DNA of 22,718 nucleotides, taken from IMG/VR virus record IMGVR_UViG_3300028025_000993, positions 1 to 22,718 of that record, one strand, 5' to 3'. Positions 11,738 to 18,755 of this stretch are shown here, in pieces; positions within the stretch are counted from its first letter, which is position 1, and each line of letters begins with the position of its first letter. The DNA is from a virus. Made by a program: the position numbers and the translations under genes. The notes beneath the pieces are model-generated. The model was given only the letters and a program-made list of their open reading frames with translations, searched no databases and was not told the DNA's origin.

Positions 11738-11825
11738 TTTCTTGATTGGATTTTTGGCTTTAACTGGCTTGCTAGTTTGGATTGCAGCTGCCGTCATAAT
11801 CTTTTACATCTGGATGGACTTATGA
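11730..11825 (+). CDS. 31-residue single-span membrane peptide
   Basis: A 31-codon frame, MFSFLIGFLALTGLLVWIAA continuing AVIIFYIWMDL, essentially one long membrane span. A GAGGA ribosome binding site lies six to seven bases before the ATG, and the stop forms an ATGA overlap with the 67-residue gene. It could be a small toxin-like or holin-like peptide, but size and hydrophobicity alone do not decide this. Confidence 0.65.
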   Translation: MFSFLIGFLALTGLLVWIAAAVIIFYIWMDL

Positions 11826-12025
11826 ATATACTGTACAACAATGGCAAAATTAGCATTGGAAAATATTACCAAAAGCCAGCATATATTGAAGAAGATTACG
11901 ATATGCTGCTAATTCAAAAGCATTTAATAGGCGACCCAGCTCTTTTAAGAAAAGAATACTGGGCTAATGTTGTTTATCGCTTTACTTTAATTTTTGTACT
12001 ATTAGTCATTATTTTGAATTACTAA
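11822..12025 (+). CDS. 67-residue protein with C-terminal membrane anchor
   Basis: From the ATG at 11822 the protein has a soluble, Tyr-rich N-terminal part (KPAYIEEDYDMLLIQKHLIG) and a C-terminal span of about residues 48-66 (VYRFTLIFVLLVIILNY). It is the last gene of the early small-gene cluster and its last 24 bases overlap the end of the endolysin gene, which is read from the opposite strand. Function unknown. Confidence 0.66.
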   Translation: MNILYNNGKISIGKYYQKPAYIEEDYDMLLIQKHLIGDPALLRKEYWANVVYRFTLIFVLLVIILNY

Positions 12026-12598
12026 TAAAGCCTTGGCAATTTTTGCTTTGCGCTCAGCTAAACCAATTAAACCGCCATTAATGCGTTTGGTCATTTGCTC
12101 AATATCATTTAAGTCTGCCAACGCATTAAGGCCTTTTTTATTCCAAAACCATCCTGCTGATAGAGCTGCATATTTCATGGTCAATAATAAATCAGGATGC
12201 TCAATTAAATCTTCACCAATAGCTGAGCCACAATTAGTATAGTTTTCTTTGCCAGTTAGCTGTTTTAAACCCCTGCCTCTAAACTTGTATCCCTCACCGT
12301 CTTCAGTATTGCCCATACGACCAGCGTAAACCTTGTTGGCAATAAGTTCTGGCTTGCGCTCGCATCGAGCTGCTTCAGCTGCGTCAAAACGACTGGGCCA
12401 TGTAGCCATTAAACCTTTGGCGCTATAGTTTAAATTCTCTTCTAAAGTCTTAAAGTTATTGGATTCGTGCATACATTGCCCAATAAAGCAGGCCTGCCGT
12501 GCTGGTGTGCTAATGTCATATTTGGCAAATACTTGATTTAATGCTTGCTCCCATTCTGGGCTAATGCCTAATTGCACTAATACATTACTTAGATTCAT
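12002..12598 (-). CDS. GH19 (chitinase-class I-like) endolysin
   Basis: A 198-residue peptidoglycan hydrolase of glycoside hydrolase family 19. Recognisable parts are CMHESNNFKTLEENLNY (catalytic Glu45, second acid Glu53 or Glu54), LMATWPSRF, ANKVYAGRMGNT and YKFRGRGLKQLTGKENY (about 104-120), the usual GH19 lysozyme sequence in Gram-negative phages. No signal peptide is present, so export should rely on the holin. It follows the 3-TM holin gene with a 14-base overlap and an AAGGA ribosome binding site. The C-terminal codons overlap a convergent early gene. Confidence 0.93.
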   Translation of the reverse strand: MNLSNVLVQLGISPEWEQALNQVFAKYDISTPARQACFIGQCMHESNNFKTLEENLNYSAKGLMATWPSRFDAAEAARCERKPELIANKVYAGRMGNTEDGEGYKFRGRGLKQLTGKENYTNCGSAIGEDLIEHPDLLLTMKYAALSAGWFWNKKGLNALADLNDIEQMTKRINGGLIGLAERKAKIAKALLVIQNND

Positions 12599-12998
12599 TC
12601 TTATCCTTGGACCTCATATCCATTATCTTCTCCAGCGTGCGCCCGCCAAAATAAAAAGACATAATTAACATACCCCATTGACCTAGCAGCTGGACATATT
12701 CGCCTGTAACATCAATCTTTGCGGCAGATAAACCAGCAAAAATAAAGTATCCAGCCAAAATAGCAATTAAAGTCATTGGGCGAATGTTCTTAGATAACCA
12801 AGAATCACTATTCATATCGGCTTCTAAGCGAGAAGTCAATTCATGCTGCTCAGCTGCGTCTGCATTAATCTGGGCCAACTCACCAGTTTGCTGCATTTCT
12901 AACAGTTTAAGTTTTGCTTGCTCAGCTTGTGCTGGGTCAGGAAAGACTTTATCTAAAATCTTGCCACCAATATCTAATAATGCGGCTAATGGAAACAT
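12585..12998 (-). CDS. 3-TM holin (GTA-holin type)
   Basis: A 137-residue membrane protein. The N-terminal half is amphipathic and charged (LAALLDIGGKILDKVFPDPAQA, then Gln/Glu-rich), followed by DSWLSKNIRPMTLIAILAGYFIFAG and LLGQWGMLIMSFYFGGRTLEKIM. The sequence around NIRP and YFGGRT is the mark of the 3-TM holin family first defined in gene transfer agents. It would make the inner-membrane lesions that release the GH19 endolysin encoded immediately after it. A GGAGC ribosome binding site precedes the ATG. Confidence 0.87.
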   Translation of the reverse strand: MFPLAALLDIGGKILDKVFPDPAQAEQAKLKLLEMQQTGELAQINADAAEQHELTSRLEADMNSDSWLSKNIRPMTLIAILAGYFIFAGLSAAKIDVTGEYVQLLGQWGMLIMSFYFGGRTLEKIMDMRSKDKNESK

Positions 12999-13454
12999 TT
13001 AAAAAGCTCCTAAAACAAATTTAAGCCACAAAGTGACCATTAACGCAGCTACAAAACACCATACCTGCACCCGTCTAACTGCCTTTAAATCATGCTGGAA
13101 TTCTTCGTTGTCTTTGCGTTGCATATTTTCAATATCTAATTTAATTTTTAAGACTGCTTCCCATTCTTTTGCACCGTATTTCTTAACAAAGTCTATCTTT
13201 AATTTTGCTTCTTCATCGCTAATTTGCTTCTTTTTTTGCCATGAATCTAAAGCCTTAATTAATGCACGCTGTTTTTTTAATTCTGCTTCACGCCTTGCTC
13301 GGAGTCTTTCGTTTGCTTGTTTTTGTGCAACTTCCAATCCATCGTGCTGTATGTTTTCAATAGACTGAGATAAGCCCTTACTTGCAGCTCTGCTTGCTTC
13401 AAGGCTGTTTGTAAAGCCTTTAACGCTTTCTGATAATCCAAATTGGTCTGCCAC
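12999..13454 (-). CDS. Coiled-coil protein with C-terminal TM anchor, GTG start
   Basis: A 151-residue protein starting at GTG (13454-13452), supported by AAGGTGGG seven bases before it. Residues about 30-125 are one long, Lys/Glu/Arg-rich coiled coil; residues about 129-148 (VWCFVAALMVTLWLKFVLG) form a single membrane span with the C-terminus just outside. It lies between the 60-residue membrane protein and the holin, so it is probably part of the lysis cassette, possibly with a spanin-like or holin-accessory role. Classical spanins have an N-terminal anchor, so this orientation is different. Function unproven. Confidence 0.72.
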   Translation of the reverse strand: MADQFGLSESVKGFTNSLEASRAASKGLSQSIENIQHDGLEVAQKQANERLRARREAELKKQRALIKALDSWQKKKQISDEEAKLKIDFVKKYGAKEWEAVLKIKLDIENMQRKDNEEFQHDLKAVRRVQVWCFVAALMVTLWLKFVLGAF

Positions 13455-13457
13455 ATC

Positions 13458-13640
13458 TTAGCCCACCTTGATGTGGCCTACGCCAGCAAGATAAGTAACG
13501 ATGCCTATTGCGGCAACACCAATAAACCAAAAGAACTTAGTAACAACCGACCGACCGACAGAGGTATAGACATTCTCGATAACTCTTTCAGTTACCTTCT
13601 CAACAATATCCTCAATCTCTTTCTCTGTCAGGTTAGCCAT
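13458..13640 (-). CDS. 60-residue small membrane protein of the lysis region
   Basis: A 60-residue protein with an acidic amphipathic N-terminal helix (LTEKEIEDIVEKVTERVIENV) and one membrane span at about residues 35-53 (KFFWFIGVAAIGIVTYLAG). It sits just upstream of the coiled-coil anchor protein and the 3-TM holin. Size and position suggest a holin-like or accessory lysis protein, but no family-specific motif is seen. Confidence 0.7.
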   Translation of the reverse strand: MANLTEKEIEDIVEKVTERVIENVYTSVGRSVVTKFFWFIGVAAIGIVTYLAGVGHIKVG

Positions 13641-13642
13641 GA

Positions 13643-13801
13643 TTACGCTTTCTTTCTTACAGTTTTTTTAGCTACTACTTTCTTAGCCGCTGGTTTCTTT
13701 TTGGCAACAGTTGTAGTCGTTTCGGCAACAGGCGTTTCAGCAATCTCAACTTTAGGTTGAAAGCCAAACTTGTCTAGTATCCAGGTAAAGGTAAAGTTCA
13801 T
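13643..13801 (-). CDS. 52-residue protein with Lys/Ala-rich tail
   Basis: A short frame starting MNFTFTWILDKFGFQPKVEI and ending in a repetitive Lys/Ala/Val tail (KKKPAAKKVVAKKTVRKKA). The tail resembles histone H1-type basic tails and would bind DNA or acidic surfaces. The ATG at 13801 overlaps the previous stop as ATGA, which supports translation. Similar short proteins with a Trp-containing start and Lys-rich end occur in late regions of other phages; the role is unknown. Confidence 0.68.
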   Translation of the reverse strand: MNFTFTWILDKFGFQPKVEIAETPVAETTTTVAKKKPAAKKVVAKKTVRKKA

Positions 13802-14019
13802 AGCAAGGCCTTTATTTCATCTTGAGTTAAACCTAATGCGGCTAGTTTAGCTAGTGCAGAAGCCTTTGTATCAATGACTGCTTGTGCATCTGCTTCAGCT
13901 TGTGCAGTTACGGCTTGTAGGTCGTAAGCTACTTCATTGCCGTTAGCATCAGTAGCCACATCACCAGTCAAAGTAACCACTTGTGGATAAAGTTTAATAA
14001 GAGTTTGAAAATCAATCAT
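13798..14019 (-). CDS. Small phage tail-region protein
   Basis: A 73-residue protein: IDFQTLIKLYPQVVTLTGDV at the start, a short GNEVAYDL strand, then an Ala-rich helix ending ALAKLAALGLTQDEIKALL. This 'YPxVxTxxGD.A.D..GN.V.YD ... LAALGLT.DEIKAL' layout is widespread next to phage tail-fibre genes; its role is thought to be in tail or fibre assembly but is not proven. ATGA overlaps link it to both neighbours. The 55-residue protein at 16272-16439 has a similar opening (LYPEL). Confidence 0.75.
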   Translation of the reverse strand: MIDFQTLIKLYPQVVTLTGDVATDANGNEVAYDLQAVTAQAEADAQAVIDTKASALAKLAALGLTQDEIKALL

Positions 14020-14507
14020 CCTGCAATCTCCATAAGAATTATTGAAGATGATGTAGTTTCTCCACCACCATTTGATTTATTGACTGTTACATAAGCACTA
14101 CCTGATGCAGTTCTGCTGGCAAATTGTGTTTTGTATGTTGTAGCAGAAGTAGTTGCTGGAGAATCTAAATAACTAAACCCAACAGATGCTTGTATTAAAT
14201 TAACTGGTGTATATAACATCCCACTTTGTGTGTTTAATAAAGTTGCACCACGATACAAATATACATAAGCGTAGTTTAAATCATCTGACCTATATGCAGA
14301 TAAAGCATGGGTGTAAACAACCAATATTTTACTTGTAGAAAACTTCGGAGTAATAGAAGCCGTTAAACCTGTATCAACAGGCCCACCAGTAGTTGATGTA
14401 GCCGTACTATTTACAGCTTGAACTACTTGTAGGATTTGTCCAGCACTATTTTGTGTAGTAGCGTTGTTAAATGTTAGACCATTAGTCCCATCAATAATCA
14501 TTGTCAT
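14016..14507 (-). CDS. Tail-fibre-associated beta-rich protein
   Basis: A 163-residue, Ser/Thr/Ala-rich protein starting MTMIIDGTNGLTFNNATTQN, an opening common in phage fibre proteins, followed by beta-strand-like text (GLTASITPKFSTSKILVVYT, YAYVYLYRGATLL) and ending SSSIILMEIAG. The overall pattern is that of a jelly-roll-type fibre head. It probably forms part of, or decorates, the tail fibre and contacts the host surface. Coupled by ATGA overlaps to both neighbours in the late operon. Confidence 0.75.
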   Translation of the reverse strand: MTMIIDGTNGLTFNNATTQNSAGQILQVVQAVNSTATSTTGGPVDTGLTASITPKFSTSKILVVYTHALSAYRSDDLNYAYVYLYRGATLLNTQSGMLYTPVNLIQASVGFSYLDSPATTSATTYKTQFASRTASGSAYVTVNKSNGGGETTSSSIILMEIAG

Positions 14508-14674
14508 AATGTCACCTCATCTGCTGGAATTGCTTGGTTGCCTTCAGCTACCCATTTTAGGTAGGCTTGGTAGTCTGTGTTGTCTAGGTCGAATGGGATG
14601 CAAGCACCATCGTTAATACGAATTACGCTTGATACTTCAGGATATAAAGGGCTTGTTGCTGTTAGTCTATACAT
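14504..14674 (-). CDS. Small tail-fibre-region protein (DYQxYLxWVAEGN)
   Basis: From the ATG at 14674 this is a 56-residue protein with SVIRINDGACIPFDLDNTDY and QAYLKWVAEGNQAIPADEV. The 'IP.D..N.DYq.YL.WvaeGN.p.pAd' motif is familiar from small proteins encoded next to tail-fibre genes in many phages, often called tail assembly or fibre-associated proteins. GGAG lies nine bases before this ATG, which decides against the upstream start at 14698. It follows the carbohydrate-binding-like fibre protein by one base. Confidence 0.78.
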   Translation of the reverse strand: MYRLTATSPLYPEVSSVIRINDGACIPFDLDNTDYQAYLKWVAEGNQAIPADEVTL

Positions 14675-14675
14675 T

Positions 14676-15788
14676 TTATAACTCCGCAGTAGCATCAATA
14701 AAAGCAGTTGTAGAATTGTTGCCTTGTATTACTACGGCACGACCTAATACAAATGTTCCACCTGAAGCAACAAAAGCAACACCCATATTTTCATAAGTGC
14801 TGCTGTTATAACTTATGCTTGATACAGCAGTTGCAGTAGTTCCATCGGCTATTCTTATAGTTGAATAACTAATTGTTGGTACGGCTCTCATTGTTACTGG
14901 ATATTTTGCATAAGCAATTCCAATAGTTGAACCATCACAAGAACCAATAGCCATATTTCCGTAAGCCGCAACACTTGTATTTTTCCAATAATAGCGTTGT
15001 GCTAACTGCAATTCGGTAGTGTAATTACGATACTCATATCCAGTAGCACTACTTCCTACTTCTAGTTGAACACCAGTAATATAGAAGGTTGCTCCAGCAG
15101 TTGCCATTAAATTAGTTTGAGTTGTTGAAGCTAATGGAATGTTTGAAGTAGCAGTCCAAGAGCCAGCAGAAAGTTGGTAATCTGTTCCTGCACCTAAACC
15201 AAAATTAACAGTCACACCTTTACCATTAGTTGTAAGCCAAGTTCCGCTTGTATCGCCAGCAATAGTTACAGTTTTTTGTTCCCATGTATTAGCGGCAGAA
15301 ATTGTGTAATTTGCGGCATATCCTCTGTCTGCGGCAGAATTGTATAAAGTTACAGAATAACTGCCAGTAACGCTAGAACGAACCCAAAAAGAAATGGTGA
15401 TTGTTTTTGCACTTGCAGTTCCCCATTGTAAATCTGCAAAGTTGTAACCTTCAATTACTTGTGCAATGCGAGCATATTGCCCTGCGGCTAAACTAGCATC
15501 AGCAGTTCCTACTGTGTAAACAACGGAATTTACAAAACCACCGCCAGTTGGTACTGTTGAAGATTGTTGAGCAGTTGCAGTTCCGTCTGTTGCGTTTCTA
15601 AAAAGAAATCTATCTATTGGGTACACATTAGAATCTGCAACGGCAATAGAAGCACCAGCATTTCTTTGGTCAATACGCATGTCCCCGTTTATCAGGCGAT
15701 TTTTTATTATTGACGCATTACCAGCCCCAATATTTGACCCAGCAACGCTAGTGCCAATTACATCCGCATTAACTTGTCCGTAACTCAT
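14676..15788 (-). CDS. Tail-fibre protein with carbohydrate-binding-like module
   Basis: A 370-residue protein. The segment KNRLINGDMRIDQRNAG near residues 30-46 and YPIDRFLFRN near 57-66 mark a module found in many phage receptor-binding proteins; the region that follows (ISFWVRSSVTGSYSVTLYN, WEQKTVTIAGDTSG, FYITGVQLEVGSSATGYEYR) matches a carbohydrate-binding jelly roll. The part from about residue 255 (ELQLAQRYYWK) to the end is the usual C-terminal domain. It probably binds host surface sugars. It directly follows the HNH gene (ATGA overlap). Confidence 0.85.
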   Translation of the reverse strand: MSYGQVNADVIGTSVAGSNIGAGNASIIKNRLINGDMRIDQRNAGASIAVADSNVYPIDRFLFRNATDGTATAQQSSTVPTGGGFVNSVVYTVGTADASLAAGQYARIAQVIEGYNFADLQWGTASAKTITISFWVRSSVTGSYSVTLYNSAADRGYAANYTISAANTWEQKTVTIAGDTSGTWLTTNGKGVTVNFGLGAGTDYQLSAGSWTATSNIPLASTTQTNLMATAGATFYITGVQLEVGSSATGYEYRNYTTELQLAQRYYWKNTSVAAYGNMAIGSCDGSTIGIAYAKYPVTMRAVPTISYSTIRIADGTTATAVSSISYNSSTYENMGVAFVASGGTFVLGRAVVIQGNNSTTAFIDATAEL

Positions 15789-16282
15789 AATGTAGCTCCA
15801 TGATTAGCAAATTCGCCATGCAACTTGCTACGCATTTCGATGGCTACTAATTCAGCAAGTTCTAGGTCTTGCACATACCTTTGATAAGTCTTTTTATTGT
15901 AGTTCACTCTGACCGCCCATTTTTGTCTGTCATTGTTCCAAGATACACCTTTAATGCCTGATACATTATTTGACCGCAATACTTGATTGTGTGCGTTTTG
16001 GTTGTCATCTGCGGCTCGTAGATTCTCAATGCGGTTGTCTGTGCGGTTGCCGTTGATATGGTCAATGTTTTTAGGCAAATAGCCATATTGCATCAAGAAT
16101 ACCAAGCGGTGAATACGCCAGTTGCGACCATCAACATAAACAGTTTCGTAGCCGTTAATAGCTGGCGAACCTACTCTAGCACCAATTTTTACATGAGGTG
16201 CTTTGCGGACTTTCCAATACAAGCTACCATCCCTGTATTCAAACAAAGAGTGTGCGTATTCTTGGGTCATTTTAGATAGCAT
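15785..16282 (-). CDS. HNH homing endonuclease with AP2-like domain
   Basis: A 165-residue free-standing homing endonuclease. The HNH part shows WRIHRLVFLMQYGYLP, then NIDHINGNRTDNRIENLR (the DH...N...N core, about residues 72-89); the C-terminal part SGIKGVSWNNDRQKWAVRV...YQRYVQDLELA is an AP2-type DNA-binding repeat. Such genes copy themselves into intronless sites by cutting target DNA. It interrupts a run of tail-fibre genes, overlapping both neighbours slightly, so it does not break a reading frame. Start is either 16282 or 16270; neither has a strong ribosome binding site. Confidence 0.93.
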   Translation of the reverse strand: MLSKMTQEYAHSLFEYRDGSLYWKVRKAPHVKIGARVGSPAINGYETVYVDGRNWRIHRLVFLMQYGYLPKNIDHINGNRTDNRIENLRAADDNQNAHNQVLRSNNVSGIKGVSWNNDRQKWAVRVNYNKKTYQRYVQDLELAELVAIEMRSKLHGEFANHGATL

Positions 16283-16439
16283 CTAATTCAGCCTGTGTAG
16301 GTTTTGCAAGCGTTGGATGATTCCAATACTTTATGTAATCGCCTTTGCCATCTGAATCGTTTTGTAGTGTGATTACGCCACTTGCAAAATCAAAAGTTGC
16401 AAGTTCAGGGTAAAGAGATATAATTTTATTTATTAACAT
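16272..16439 (-). CDS. 55-residue tail-region protein (XkdW-like)
   Basis: A short frame starting MLINKIISLYPELATFDFAS, with GDYIKYWNHPTLAKPTQAEL near the end. This 'W....P.PT.aEL' ending is common in small phage tail proteins grouped with XkdW, found beside fibre genes. Its ATG overlaps the TAA of the C1q-like protein by one base (TAATG) and its end overlaps the HNH start by 11 bases. Before the HNH gene arrived it was probably adjacent to the fibre gene at 14676-15788. Confidence 0.75.
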   Translation of the reverse strand: MLINKIISLYPELATFDFASGVITLQNDSDGKGDYIKYWNHPTLAKPTQAELDAI

Positions 16440-16963
16440 TATGCAGACCTCACTAATGTTGCCTGAAAATATGTTCCAGCTTGACTAGCCGAAAAATACA
16501 AAGTCCCACTCCCAGTCATGTAACCATACAATTCAAGATAATCAGTTGTTCCATTCATATAAATAAGACACGAACCACCGTTTCTGTTTGGACTATTAAT
16601 GTCTGATAAAAATTTAGATGATGAACCATTTTTGTAAATCTGTACAAAACCTCTAGTAACTGAAGTAGTGGCATCCCAGCCAACACATCCATTTACCTGA
16701 TAATATCCAGCTACTGTTGGAGTAAAAGTGCTTGAAGAATAATTACTATTGGTATCAAAATCTTCTGTTCCACAAACAACTTTAGTCCATGTCGAACCGC
16801 TTACAGTTTGTGTTGATGAAGAATAAGCACTAAACGCTGGCATATTACCGCTAACCATTACTGTGCCAGTAGCGGCTGGAAGTGTTTGCGTAAAGTTGCT
16901 TGAGGTCGTAGGCTCTTGAATTGTGACTGACCCGCCGCCGCTTGATTGTAAGACTAAACTCAT
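16439..16963 (-). CDS. C1q-like fibre head protein
   Basis: From the ATG at 16963 (AGGAAA ribosome binding site; the frame is open to 17005) this is a 174-residue protein. After a short linker (SLVLQSSGGGSVTIQEPTTS) comes a C1q/TNF-like jelly roll: MPAFSAYSSSTQTV, VVCGTEDFDTNSNYSSSTFT, GYYQVNGCVGW, FVQIYKNGSS, and TLYFSASQAGTYFQATLV. Such domains form trimers at the tips of phage fibres and bind receptors. It follows the main tail fibre by ten bases and likely forms its tip or an accessory tip. Confidence 0.85.
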   Translation of the reverse strand: MSLVLQSSGGGSVTIQEPTTSSNFTQTLPAATGTVMVSGNMPAFSAYSSSTQTVSGSTWTKVVCGTEDFDTNSNYSSSTFTPTVAGYYQVNGCVGWDATTSVTRGFVQIYKNGSSSKFLSDINSPNRNGGSCLIYMNGTTDYLELYGYMTGSGTLYFSASQAGTYFQATLVRSA

Positions 16964-16973
16964 AATGTTTTCC

Positions 16974-18728
16974 TTATAGAACCAGCCAACGCTGACCAGA
17001 TGCAACTGTTACAGAGAATCCAGATGCGATTGTGATTGGCCCAACTGATAAACAGTTATTGCCAGATGTTGTTGTAATGTTTTCTGCAATGCTTGTAGAG
17101 TTGTAAGCAATTGCTTTGGTAGCGGCAGAACCAAAATACTGACCACCAGCTACGGCTGATGTTGTTACGCTTGTTGCTCTGCCGTATGTATCAAAAGTAA
17201 TTACTGGAATAGATGACGATGAGCCATAAGTATTTGCAGTAACGCCTGATGCTGGCAATCTAGCGGCTGGTAATGTACCGCTAGAGATATTGCTTGCGTT
17301 AGTTGTATCAGTTGTTGCAGATGTAACTAAACCAAGATTTGTACGAGCAGTTGATGTTGATGTCAGGTCAGATAAGTTATTAGCTTTAGCTAAGTAGTCT
17401 GTGCCTGATACATAAGCGGCCACCCAAGCAGAACCTGTATAAACCTTCATTGCTCCAGATACAGAGTTGAAGTACAAAGAGCCAGCCAGTAGAGCATTGC
17501 CATCATTGTCTAATGTAGGGTCTGATGTCTTGCTGCCTAAGTATCGGTCATCAAAGTTATCGTATGCAGTTAGCGTTGCATCACGGGCAGCTTCGGCAGC
17601 AGTCTGCGCATTGCTGGCATTAGTAGCAGAAGTTGATGCTGCACTTGCACTATTACTTGCCGATGTTGCAAAATTTCCTGCATTAGTAGCTGAAGTCGAT
17701 GCGGCTGATGCTGAATTACTAGCATTAGTTGCTTGAGTAGATGCTGTAGATGCAGAACCAGACGCAGATGTTGCCGAATTAGAAGCATTTGTTGCTGAAG
17801 TTGAAGCATTACTAGCTGATGTACTAGCTGAGCTGGCTGAGCCAGATGCCGCTGATGCTGAGCTTGCTGCTGCTGTAGCGCTGTTTCCTGCGTTTGTAGC
17901 TGCTGTACTGGCAGAAGATGCTGAGCTAGATGCTGCTGATGCGCTATTTGACGCATTAGTTGCGCTTGTTGATGCGTTTGATGCTGATGTACTAGCAGCA
18001 CTTGCTGAAGAGCTGGCTGCACTAGCAGAGCTTGCTGCCGCTGCTGCGGATGTTGCGGCTGCTGCTGCATCAACAATTAAAGCCCATTTTGCTACATCTG
18101 AATTGCTTGAAATTGGCTGTGAACCACTAGCTGTATGCGCTGTAATACAGATATAAATATTAGAGTTGCTAGTATCTTTAATAATATCTCTTACAGCATA
18201 AACTGTACCAGATGCCCAATTGCCCTTATATGTGCCTAATTCTTGAGCAACTGTTAATTCGCCAGACGCATCAAAAGAAAAGACTTTATTTGCTCTATCC
18301 GCTGCACCTACTGTAAATTCAGTAGATGTCATTGTGTTACTTAATGAGAGCTTAATAGAACGAGCAACGGCCTCATTAATTTGCTGAGTTTCCATAGTCA
18401 GCTTATCTAAAGCCTGCTCATGGGTTTCTGCTGGAAATGGGTCATTAGCGGTATAGTCTGTTAACTGGGTAATTGGTACATTGCGGGCAATTACCAAAGT
18501 TGTACCAGTTGCAGGAGCTGTCAACATTGTAACTGTGCCGCCAGATGGATTTCCTGCGCCAGTTACTGTGTAATCTGTAGTTAATGTTTTAACTGTTTCA
18601 GTACCGTTAGCTGCACGACTTACTACTTTTAAGTGTGAATCTGCCAAAAAATAGAAATTAACGGCAAAAGCTACTGTTGAGCTATTCCCTGAGTACGATA
18701 CTTTTGCGGTTGAACTAGATACGGTCAA
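16974..18728 (-). CDS. Tail fibre with T7-type N-terminal domain, TTG start
   Basis: A 584-residue fibre. Residues about 1-140 match the T7 gp17-type N-terminal domain that binds the tail (SSTAKVSYSGNSSTVAFAVN, YTVTGAGNPSGGTVTM, DPFPAETHEQALDKLTM). About residues 221-380 are an Ala/Ser/Asn/Thr heptad stretch; then comes LGSKTSDPTLDNDGNALLAG, a capsule-fibre-type motif, and a C-terminal trimerising part. It begins at TTG (18728-18726) with GGAG six bases before; no ATG lies nearby. It anchors receptor-binding tips to the tail. The giant internal protein gene ends 27 bases upstream. Confidence 0.9.
   Translation of the reverse strand: MTVSSSTAKVSYSGNSSTVAFAVNFYFLADSHLKVVSRAANGTETVKTLTTDYTVTGAGNPSGGTVTMLTAPATGTTLVIARNVPITQLTDYTANDPFPAETHEQALDKLTMETQQINEAVARSIKLSLSNTMTSTEFTVGAADRANKVFSFDASGELTVAQELGTYKGNWASGTVYAVRDIIKDTSNSNIYICITAHTASGSQPISSNSDVAKWALIVDAAAAATSAAAAASSASAASSSASAASTSASNASTSATNASNSASAASSSASSASTAATNAGNSATAAASSASAASGSASSASTSASNASTSATNASNSATSASGSASTASTQATNASNSASAASTSATNAGNFATSASNSASAASTSATNASNAQTAAEAARDATLTAYDNFDDRYLGSKTSDPTLDNDGNALLAGSLYFNSVSGAMKVYTGSAWVAAYVSGTDYLAKANNLSDLTSTSTARTNLGLVTSATTDTTNASNISSGTLPAARLPASGVTANTYGSSSSIPVITFDTYGRATSVTTSAVAGGQYFGSAATKAIAYNSTSIAENITTTSGNNCLSVGPITIASGFSVTVASGQRWLVL
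17589..18068 (-). repeat. Ala/Ser heptad repeat region of the tail fibre
   Basis: About 160 residues built almost only from Ala, Ser, Thr, Asn and Gly. Much of it falls into blocks that end in NASN or NAGN and have lengths of 21, 21, 35, 21, 14, 7 and 14 residues, all multiples of seven. The unit resembles SASAAST-SATNASN. This fits a long, thin trimeric shaft and is a site prone to length change by recombination. Confidence 0.8.
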
Positions 18729-18755
18729 GATTCTCTCCTTGATATTATTGCGATT

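Noticed and set aside
17570-18076. Gln/His/Leu-rich open frame of 168 codons inside the tail-fibre gene
   Set aside because: It is the alternate frame of the Ala/Ser heptad repeat; biased codons such as GCA and TCA keep that frame open.
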